Positions 44,583-50,852 of a DNA stretch of 50,852 nucleotides are shown piece after piece. This stretch comes from Chara braunii. Its lineage: Eukaryota > Streptophyta > Charophyceae > Charales > Characeae. A program made the translations under genes and the position numbers. Where the stretch lies: assembly GCA_003427395.1 (NCBI GenBank), contig BFEA01000507.1, positions 1,011,539 to 1,062,390 on the forward strand. Reading direction: 5' to 3'. The notes under the pieces are model-generated. The model saw nothing but the letters and a program-made list of their open reading frames with translations, did no database searches and was not told the origin of the DNA. Each line of letters begins with the position of its first letter. Positions within the stretch are counted from its first letter, which is position 1.

Positions 44583-46531
44583 TGAAAAACCGCACAATTG
44601 CTGGGGGCGTTCAGTATTCGCCCCTCCCCCCTGCATCTGGTGGTGGTGTCTTCCACCCTTCTTCACATATGGGTGCTCTTCGCAATGTCCCGCATTTGGT
44701 TGGCGGTGTTTTTATGTCTTCTTCGCAAATGCTTGGTCATAGTCTTGCTCCCATTCAGCAGACACCAACGGTCTCCCAGGTGCGGTCTAGGGACACCGGT
44801 AGAAGTGTTTCAAACAGGCAATCTCATGAGGGACCCTCGCGTCGGCAACCCTCGGTCCTTCTCAATACAAGCATGGCTGCACCTGGGCAACACCCTTCAC
44901 AGTCCGTAGTGCAGCAACAACAACAGCATTCGCAAAAGAGGAAGAAAACCATGACTAGGCCACCTGCGGCAGAAGAGCTCACTCCAGAAGGGCGCGGCAA
45001 GAAGACACATAAGGGAAGTGGGGGATTTGGTGGTAAGGGAAGTGCGGGATCTACAAACACTGCTACTGCTGCAATAGATCTTGAACCAGAGTCTGCGGGC
45101 ATGACACCTCTTCATGGGATGTGGAGCAGGCTAGTTTCCTTGAGTGCGAAAAAGGTTATTGAGGATATCCTGAGCTTGCCAATGTCTTGCATGATCCGAC
45201 CTCCAGTGGACACTGTCGATGGGCGAAGATAAAGGGAGGCCAGATTCTCTACAGAGTACCATGTTAGGGTCCTCATGGCGTCTATGGAGAGGGCTCCCTG
45301 TGGGGACCACTTGCCTTACGTGGACATGATCGACCCTACCGAGTGTACAACCGTTGATCAGGTGGACGTGTAAAAGCTTCGGTCAGACGACTACATCATT
45401 TGGATTTTGGGCGGCGATCATTGTCGTGAGGCGCGAAGCCGTTTGATGGTGAAGCACCCTCAAGTTGACTTCTACAAGAGGTATATTTGCTATGTGTATG
45501 TGGGACTTACTATAGAGGAATCCTTGCTGGTTAGCCATGCGCAAAACAATGATGCTGGCTATCACAAGAAATTGACTTTGTTCAGAGGATGCGCTGATGG
45601 AGAGACGTTTTCGAAAAGATGGGGAGTGAGAAAACGAACGAGGCGAAAAAAACATGCTTGGAAGTGCTTGGTATCCCATCATTTTCATGGAACCAGATTG
45701 GTCCTCTGGATCCTCAGCTTCAGACCTACATGAGGAGACCAGAGGCGTGGAGTTTGCTCTCTGACATTTTTACTTTGTGGGAGAAAGCCAATATCAAAGA
45801 TGTGAAGATGAAGAAGGGCGTGGGTGATAAGTAGGCCAAGTCTCTTGAGCTTGCTGAGTTAAGTGCATCTGGCAGCGAGCCGGGAAAAGGGAAAAAGGGT
45901 GGGAGGCCAGGGAAAAGGAATAAGAAGGATGTTTGCTAGGAACACCTTTCTCTCATGACTCTCAATCCTCTCATGCATGTATCTGAAAAGACTTAGATAG
46001 TGAGTGGGCCTGCAGATATGCCTTACCAGCCTCTGTTGGGGATGGTTGGGCTTGATGATGCTTTGGTGATCCCTGTTCTCACAGAAGTTAAGAGCGGGGT
46101 CTTGTCCCTTAACGAGATGAATAAGAAGTTCACGGTTCTTAAGATTCATCAGAGGACGGAAATTTGTGGAAAGAGTAAAGGCCAAAAGTTGGGAGACTGC
46201 CAAGGAGGAGTTCCCTGTGCATACGCAGGAGGCTATGTTGTCGCAGTACTATGGGTTGTATGAGAGATATATCAAGGAGACTCCTCTTGCTATGCAGCTC
46301 TACATTGCCAAGGCCCTCAACTACAGGGACAAACTGCGCCTTTCACAACAAGAGGAGCAAACAACAGCAATAGAAGATCCTGAGAGCCTCCTTACAAACT
46401 TGACTGCTTTTGAGGGGGAGGGCTACAAGGGAACAGTGAAGGTGGCGCACTGCAACATGCTTCAGCTACCAGAGAAAGTGGAGGATAGAATCCCCTTCAC
46501 CTTGTATATTATGAACTTCCCGTGCGACTAA
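44583..46531 (+). pseudogene. ParB/sulfiredoxin-like domain protein, broken
   Basis: The N-terminal part (ATG 44583 favoured; the frame opens at 44531) is Ser/Gln/Gly/Pro-rich with a QQQQQ run and a basic patch (SQKRKKTMTR), probably disordered and nuclear. Then come LHGMWSRLVSLSAKK and RVLMASMERAPCGDHLPYV. From 45395 the sequence reads YIIWILGGDHCREARSRLM followed by CYVYVGLTIEESLLVSHAQN. The GG(D)HxREA motif and its setting resemble the ParB/sulfiredoxin nuclease fold (GxHR..A). A downstream Lys-rich linker leads to a C-terminal region (46166-46531). Stops at 45230, 45371 and 45832 and two frameshifts (about 45619 and 46160) show decay. It is divergent from the DUF7869-like gene. The function is unknown. 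Confidence 0.6.
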
Positions 46532-47289
46532 AACGCAGAGGGTTCTGTGGATGATGGGAAACCGTTCAGTAGGCCTTAGATAGAGGGCTCTAAGACTGCA
46601 AGTCATGGATGAGTTGATGTGGACCCTCCACTTGGTCCATGTAGGTTTCATTGACTTGGCTATGACCTATTTGCTTTGCTACTGAGACATTGGTGCCTTT
46701 GTAGTGGTCGTGTTGTCTATAGGTTCTGTTGGACATTAGTCTCTTACTATGTATGAGCTTGTTCCTTCATTATTGCCTAGTACATGGGAACCTCCCCACT
46801 TGCTCCTCGTGGGTATGCTTGGATGATTGTTGGTTTTTTGCATAATTGTTGGGACTTGCACCATGGGCGGCTTGTTGCACGTCGTACTTGCACTAAACTA
46901 AAAAATTGGCAACTCGATAAGTTCATCTAATTAATTAGTGTGTTGTTTGTTTGTGGGGCACACTAACCCAAGTGTTATTTGCATGAGATTTTCTTTATCT
47001 GTTTTTTTGGAGACAGAGTTGATGATGACAATTGGGAATCGGTTTCCTTACTCTTCTGCCCTTTCTAGAGTCCGACCAATTTTCATTTCTTTAATGTTCT
47101 CATGATTGTATTGGCGGACGATCTCAAATTTTCCGCAAAACTATTATGTTGTTGAGGTGGCTTCTTTGGGTGCCATCAATTTTGGAAAAAAAACTTGTTT
47201 GCTAATATGTTGTTGTGAGACATGGATTGCAGGGCTAACTGTGTTTTCTTGAAAACCAGTTTTCTCTTGTCTTGTTGCGACACATAATT
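46532..47289. other. 3' non-coding region of the transposon
   Basis: No gene is seen after the ParB-like reading frame. The sequence is T-rich with short ORFs on both strands and no repeat I recognise. Confidence 0.55.
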
Positions 47290-47394
47290 CTAAGGTCAAA
47301 ATATTGTCCTTAAAACTAGTTTATGAAAAAACGTATCGCATAATTTGGCAAAATGAACTTTCGTTCCGGTCCAGTTTTCATGAAGTGCATGTTC
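47290..47394 (-). repeat. Right terminal inverted repeat region
   Basis: Read on the minus strand it starts GAACATGCACTTCATGAAAACTGG and carries AAACTAGTTTTAAGGAC further in, matching the left end. TA at 47395-47396 is the right target duplication. Confidence 0.75.
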
Positions 47395-47396
47395 TA

Positions 47397-47514
47397 CGTG
47401 CGTGTTGAGTCTGCGTTGGAGCTGCGCTGTCCCTTCCAGCTCCATCTCCATCTCCCTCATCCTCATCCCTTCGTCTTGATCTTGACGGATCGCCATCCCG
47501 ACGGGTCCGTCACA
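47397..47514 (+). repeat. 3' LTR of the chromovirus, part 2
   Basis: CGTGCGTGTTGAGTCTGCG... to GGGTCCGTCACA matches the last third of the 5' LTR. It ends CACA, next to CATAG. Confidence 0.88.
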
Positions 47515-48245
47515 CATAGCTACCTCTCACAATCAAGGGGACGCATGTTGTCGCCCGCCCTAATCGGTTTGTGGTTAGTGAGTAGGGAGGGGCCGGTTAA
47601 TGCAAAGACTGACCATTTTGCCAGTAGTTGTGCCTCCCATCTACTCCCCCCACCCCTATCGAGTAACAATTGTGCCAACACGCTCCCACTCGCCACACAC
47701 AGCCCACACACACACACTCATACCCGTGATGGCCTAAGACCCTACCAATACCGACAATGGGGAGCAAGCCAACTTTCTCAGTTAGTCGGCACCAGCTGTG
47801 CCCCAGGCGGCAAGTGGGGATTGAATCCAAGACATCATGAATGCCACTTGTATGCCTAACCAACTGAGGCCCAATTTGACCTCTCACGACCTACCTACTA
47901 CTACTCCTAAGCCTATACAGGAGACCCCCGCAAGCATAGCTACCTCTCACAATCAAGGGGACACATGTTGGCCCCTGCGCTAATCGGCAGTGGTCAGGAA
48001 GGAGGGTGGGGTCGCCGGTGGGGGGATCTGGCTAATGCAAAGACCGAGCATTTGGCCAGTAGCTGTGCCGCCTATCTACTTCCCCCGCCCCCATCGACTA
48101 ACAACAGTATCTATGGTCCACACTCACCCTCTTCTCCCCTCCCCCCCCCNCCCCTGCACCCGCACACACAATCACCCGTGATGGCCAAAGACACTACCAG
48201 TACTTACCGGGGGGAGCAAGCCAAATATCTCAGTTGGTTGGCACT
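47515..48245 (+). repeat. Tandem units of the repeat that received the chromovirus
   Basis: CATAGCTACCTCTCACAATCAAGGGGAC begins at 47515 and again at 47935. Both are followed by a C-rich stretch, (CA)n, ACCCGTGATGGCC, (G/A)GGGAGCAAGCCAA and (T/A)CTCAGTT(A/G)GT(C/T)GGCAC. A third partial copy follows at about 48440-48570. Upstream of 47935 the sequence CCTAAGCCTATACAGGAGAC...GCAAG matches 11498-11525. The unit carries SINE-like A-box sequence (CTCAGTTGGTTGGCA). Confidence 0.8.
47811..47873 (-). mobile_element. tRNA-derived SINE head
   Basis: On the minus strand CTCAGTTGGTTAGGCA is followed by TTGGATTCAATCCCCA, A-box and B-box equivalents at tRNA spacing. Confidence 0.6.
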
Positions 48246-48350
48246 ACCATCTTCACCCGAATATAGCACCTCATTATGGCTGTATTGGGGCCACTTTTCA
48301 GTCCAGATGGAGCGATAATGACTGGGTGTTCTATTCGGGTGAAGACACTA
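48243..48350. repeat. CTTCACCCGAATA hairpin, MITE family of 1595-1708
   Basis: CTTCACCCGAATA (48251-48263) is inverted as TATTCGGGTGAAG (about 48332-48344). The inside CATTATGGCTGTATT resembles the internal arm of the 1595 MITE. It is joined to a SINE head on its right. Confidence 0.7.
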
Positions 48351-48367
48351 AGAGTGCCCAGGTGGTC

Positions 48368-48440
48368 AGTGGGGACTAAACCCACAACCTCCTGAAAGCC
48401 ACTTGAGTGCCTAACCAGTGGAGCTAAGGTCATCGTCCCC
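48368..48440 (-). mobile_element. tRNA-derived SINE head joined to the hairpin tail
   Basis: On the minus strand TTAGCTCCACTGGTTAGGCA, then TGTGGGTTTAGTCCCCAC, then the CACCTGGGCACTCTTAGTGT linker into the CTTCACCCGAATA hairpin. The same order recurs at 48941-49046 and 49993-50130, so head and hairpin form one family. Confidence 0.7.
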
Positions 48441-48564
48441 AAACACACTCACCCTCTGCTCCCCGCTCCCCCCCCCCGCCCCTGCACACACAATCACCCG
48501 TGATGGCCAAAGACACTACCAGTACTTGCTGGGGGGAGCAAGCCAACTATCTCAGTTGGTTGGC

Positions 48565-48660
48565 ACTACAGTCTTCACCCGAATATAACCCCTGTTCATT
48601 ATGGCTGTATTGGGGGCACTTTTCAGTCCAGATGGAGCGATAATGACTGGGTGTTCTATT
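48565..48660. repeat. Second hairpin copy, interrupted
   Basis: GTCTTCACCCGAATATAAC to GGGTGTTCTATT repeats the 48243 hairpin. Its right arm resumes at 48941 (CGGGTGAAGACACTAAAAGTG), after a later MITE insertion. Confidence 0.75.
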
Positions 48661-48940
48661 TGGAACTGACATTTCGTTAAAACTGACTTTTTTTCTAAAT
48701 TCACGAAAGTGATCTTAGTCAAAATTTCATTGCTCATTGGGTGAGAAAGTGGATATCTCACCTTGTCCATCTGATGTACCTCAATGTAAAGTACCGTTAA
48801 CATACATCCGATGGTCAGATCATCGGGAGTCGCCACGACACCCGATGATCTGATCATCCGACGTCATGGGGACAAAAAAACACTAAAAAATGTTGTTTTT
48901 TGGTACACTCATTTTCGTGAATTTAGAAAAAATGTCAGTT
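48661..48940. mobile_element. 280-bp MITE inserted in the hairpin
   Basis: Ends are inverted: GAACTGACATTT and TTTTTCTAAATTCACGAAA on the left; TTTCGTGAATTTAGAAAAAA and ATGTCAGTTTC on the right. Removing it restores TTCTATTCGGGTGAAG, with a TT duplication at most. A central palindrome, GGTCAGATCATCGGG/CCCGATGATCTGATC, lies at about 48812-48855. It is non-coding. Confidence 0.75.
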
Positions 48941-48972
48941 TCGGGTGAAGACACTAAAAGTGCCCAGGTGGT

Positions 48973-49046
48973 CAGTGGGGACTAAGCTCACAACCTCCTG
49001 AAAGCCACTTGAGTGCCTAACCAGCGGAGCTAAGGCCGTTGTCCCC
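48973..49046 (-). mobile_element. tRNA-derived SINE head
   Basis: Minus-strand CTTAGCTCCGCTGGTTAGGC followed by TGTGAGCTTAGTCCCCAC. It is nearly identical to the copy at 48368 and belongs to the interrupted hairpin at 48565. Confidence 0.7.
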
Positions 49047-49303
49047 AAAGGGAAACAGAAAACACCGACTGTTTGATAAGGCTTTTTTTTGGGGGGGAAA
49101 GGACAACAGCTTTAAGATATTATTATCCAGCTGACCGGTCCCAGGTCGTTTAACTAATCTATATTCTTCTCTCGATCTCTCTCTATAGTTTTCCTCATCT
49201 ATCTCATCCTCTCCCTACTCTAAGTACAGTAAGGGGGAACACCAACCAACCTGGATCTCTCCCTAGCCCACGGGGTAGGTTTGCACTGCAGTGGACCAGA
49301 CTG
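49047..49303. other. No gene seen
   Basis: T/G-tract at 49083-49098 and a CT-rich stretch. No recognisable feature. Confidence 0.5.
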
Positions 49304-49640
49304 AGTGGTGGTGCGAGCGCAAGCTGTACCAGTCCCTCATCACAATGATGGGGGTTGGGCAGGCATTGCCGAAGGGGAAACCAGTGGTGCTAGTGCCAAT
49401 GGTGGTGTGAGAGCAAGGTTGTACCAGCCTCTCATCACTGTGATGGGGGGTGGGCAGGCATTGCCGACGGGGAGGCCGGCAGTGCTAGTCCTGACTCGGC
49501 GAGCACTGTGGCCGCTGGCACCAGCAGTGGTGTGAGAGCAAGGATGTACCGGCCTCTCATCACGGTGATGGGGGGGTAGGCAGGCATTGCCGGCAGGGAA
49601 ATGCGCGGCCCTAGCACTATGGCCAGCTGCTGCCAATGCT
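49304..49640 (+). repeat. GC-rich minisatellite, three units
   Basis: GTGGTGTGAGAGCAAG(G)...TGTACC...CTCATCAC.(G/A)TGATGGGGG...GGCAGGCATTGCCG occurs at about 49304, 49401 and 49527, with unequal unit length (about 97 and 126 bp). Each contains a CATCAC/GTGATG palindrome. Confidence 0.8.
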
Positions 49641-49687
49641 GGCTTGGGGGGCCCACGGGTTATCTCTACCTGGTAGAACACCAAGCA

Positions 49688-49782
49688 TGCCCAGGCACGT
49701 ACGTGAGGGCAATGCGAATTGAATCCACGATCTCCTGAGTGCTACTTCTGTGCCTTTCCAATAGAGATACGCAGCAGGCCCC
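49688..49782 (-). mobile_element. tRNA-derived SINE head, diverged
   Basis: Minus-strand GTATCTCTATTGGAAAGGCAC, then TCGTGGATTCAATTCGC, at the spacing of the other SINE heads. Confidence 0.5.
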
Positions 49783-49811
49783 TCAGGTCATTCTGAATTC
49801 CATTCATCTAC

Positions 49812-49880
49812 TTCGATCTGGATTCGAACTGAGGTTTGTTTCAAAAGTCCATTTGTGGACCAACTGAACTAGGCGCGTTG
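49812..49880 (-). mobile_element. tRNA-derived SINE head with good A and B boxes
   Basis: Minus-strand TAGTTCAGTTGGT and, about 30 bases on, GTTCGAATCC. Box sequences match the polymerase III consensus well, but I cannot fold a full acceptor stem, so it is not called a tRNA gene. Confidence 0.55.
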
Positions 49881-49992
49881 GTGGATAGGCTTTTTGCCTT
49901 TCGTTCTTTTTCGGATAAGCTTTTTTCTTTTCTTCCTTTTTTTTTTTTTGTTTTTTTTTGGGGGGGTGGATTCTCTTTTTTTCTTCGTTTCC

Positions 49993-50130
49993 TAGCTCCG
50001 TTGGTTAGGCACGGAAGTGGCTTTCAGGAGGTCGTGGGCTCAGTCCCCACTCAACCACCTGGGCACGCCTACCGGGAGCCTCCTCACCCGAATAGAACAC
50101 CCAGTCATTATTCCTCCGTCATGACCGCAG
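49993..50130 (+). mobile_element. tRNA-derived SINE with hairpin tail, plus strand
   Basis: TAGCTCCGTTGGTTAGGCAC, TGGGCTCAGTCCCCAC, CCACCTGGGCAC, then CTCACCCGAATAGAACACCCAGTCATTAT. It gives the family layout in forward orientation: tRNA-like head, linker, half of the CACCCGAATA hairpin. Confidence 0.7.
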
Positions 50131-50852
50131 TTGGATAAGCTTCTAGAGCAGATGGCAAACATGGAAGTCCTTTTTTTTCTTTTTTTTTTCTTTTTAGAAG
50201 TCCATTTTTAATTCATTTGGATAAGCGAGGACCTTTCGGACTGATTCTCTGAACGCAACAGTTACCGCGGTCAGATACATGTAGCGCCGTCCGTAATTGC
50301 GGTCAGATTCGTCCGCATAGTGCTAGTGTGAGTAGCACGACGCTTAAAGATAAAAGAGAACGGAACTTCAAGAAGCTCGTCAGGTCTGCTCAACGAGGAC
50401 CTCGTCCCGCTGCTTCTCTTTTTTTTTTTTAGTATGAAAATTCAGAATACACAGGCCCCCGCTGCTTCTCTCAAGATATATATATGCTCACACTAGCACT
50501 TTCCTAGACGCATCTGGACGCAAATGCGGTCAGGGCTGGAGGAATCTGACTGCAATAGTGTCCAGAGCTTACAACAAAACGTCCTATGCCCTCACTGAGC
50601 CCCTCCCCCTCCCCCTCCCCCCCTCCTTACCGATCACTTCTCATCATCAGCGAACGTACAGACCACTCTCAGTTTTTTCCTTGGTTTTGTTTTTTCCATG
50701 CTCGTTCCGAGCTAGTGCTTTTTCCTCCATACCTTTTCCTGGCCAATGGCCTTCTCCTCCGAAATCCACCGCATCCCAACGTCTTCCCTCCTCCTCTCCT
50801 CCTCTCTCCTCCTCCTCTCCTCCTCCTCCTCTCCTCCTCTCTCCTCCTCCTC
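50131..50852. other. No gene seen; homopolymers and (CTC)n tract to the window end
   Basis: T-tracts near 50170-50195 and 50419-50431, C/T-rich sequence, and a (CTCCTC)n tract from about 50786 to the end. Motifs such as GCGGTCAG and CTTCTCT recur without forming a recognisable feature. Confidence 0.6.

Larger units (their letters stand above)
38886..47394. mobile_element. 8.5 kb DNA transposon with DUF7869-like and ParB-like pseudogenes
   Basis: It splits the 3' LTR; removing it with one TA restores the LTR (TAGTACGTGCG versus GAGTACGTGCG in the 5' LTR). The ends are inverted: CAACATGCACTTCGTGAAAA on the left and, read inward on the minus strand, GAACATGCACTTCATGAAAA on the right. The similar AAACT(G/A)GTTTTAAGG recurs further in on both sides. 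A TA duplication suits several cut-and-paste superfamilies. Inside are two divergent pseudogenes with a palindrome array between them. I cannot assign it to a named superfamily. Confidence 0.8.
11531..47514 (+). mobile_element. Nested, inactive Ty3/gypsy chromovirus
   Basis: An LTR retrotransposon in plus orientation: 5' LTR, tRNA-iMet primer site, long leader, gag-protease, RT, RNase H, integrase, chromodomain, 3' LTR. It is flanked by TATAG (11526-11530) and CATAG (47515-47519), a 5-bp target duplication with one transition. The uninterrupted target sequence survives as a paralog around 47935. About 27 kb of the span is later insertions (15847-33411, 35551-36594, 38886-47394), leaving a host element of roughly 9 kb. 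Stops, frameshifts and catalytic-residue losses show it is dead. Confidence 0.88.

Noticed and set aside
45230-46570. Reassigned TAA/TAG codons (Gln) to explain in-frame stops in the ParB-like gene
   Set aside because: The gene also has frameshifts. Other pseudogenes in the window have TGA stops at Arg or Trp positions, and rps11 ends on a proper TAA. Decay explains all of it.
49812-49880. Functional tRNA gene
   Set aside because: A and B boxes are good, but I cannot form a complete acceptor stem and the setting is a SINE cluster.

Overview
The window looks like gene-poor, repeat-saturated nuclear DNA of a large eukaryotic genome. I place it in the green lineage, perhaps a charophyte-like streptophyte alga. 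The reasons are: a plant-mitochondrial-type rps11 pseudogene (4578-4971); a Ty3/gypsy chromovirus with an initiator-Met-tRNA primer site (11881-11892); and a 19-nt primer site (32965-32983) complementary to the plant-type tRNA-Asp 3' end. The taxon is inference. I see no intact host gene.

Layout. 1-11530: microsatellites, a tRNA-derived SINE, a small hairpin MITE, a GC-rich hAT-like element, the rps11 pseudogene, two copies of a hammerhead-ribozyme-like unit in TA repeats (near 5911 and 7692), and a gap beside a sequencing adapter (10055-10112). 11531-47514: one decayed chromovirus with the 5-bp target duplication TATAG/CATAG, interrupted three times. The first interruption is a ~17.6 kb composite (about 15847-33411) with two inverted ~6.85 kb LTR-like arms ending in TG...CA. 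The second is a 1,044-bp hAT-like element (35551-36594) with an exact 8-bp target duplication in the integrase. The third is an 8.5 kb DNA transposon (38886-47394) with a TA duplication in the 3' LTR. 47515-50852: tandem copies of the repeat the chromovirus entered (one supplies a paralogous empty site), several tRNA-derived SINEs, hairpin MITEs, a minisatellite and polypyrimidine DNA.

The most interesting parts are structural. (1) The 8.5 kb transposon carries divergent pseudogenes, one for a DUF7869-like protein with a DDE-like set of acidic motifs and one with a ParB/sulfiredoxin-like motif. Between them lie three long palindromes with GATTAC(G/A)TAAT-type cores. (2) Each giant LTR contains about 20 imperfect palindromes with different stems around a shared CACCCGGGAG-like core. 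(3) The two hammerhead-like units keep their core and vary only in ways that preserve pairing. The inverted arms also carry mirrored Ns and a ~2.7 kb identical tract, which points to an assembly problem or recent conversion.

All recognised coding sequences are broken by stops, frameshifts or insertions. The chromovirus shows acidic-to-N/K changes at catalytic positions, consistent with C-to-T/G-to-A decay.
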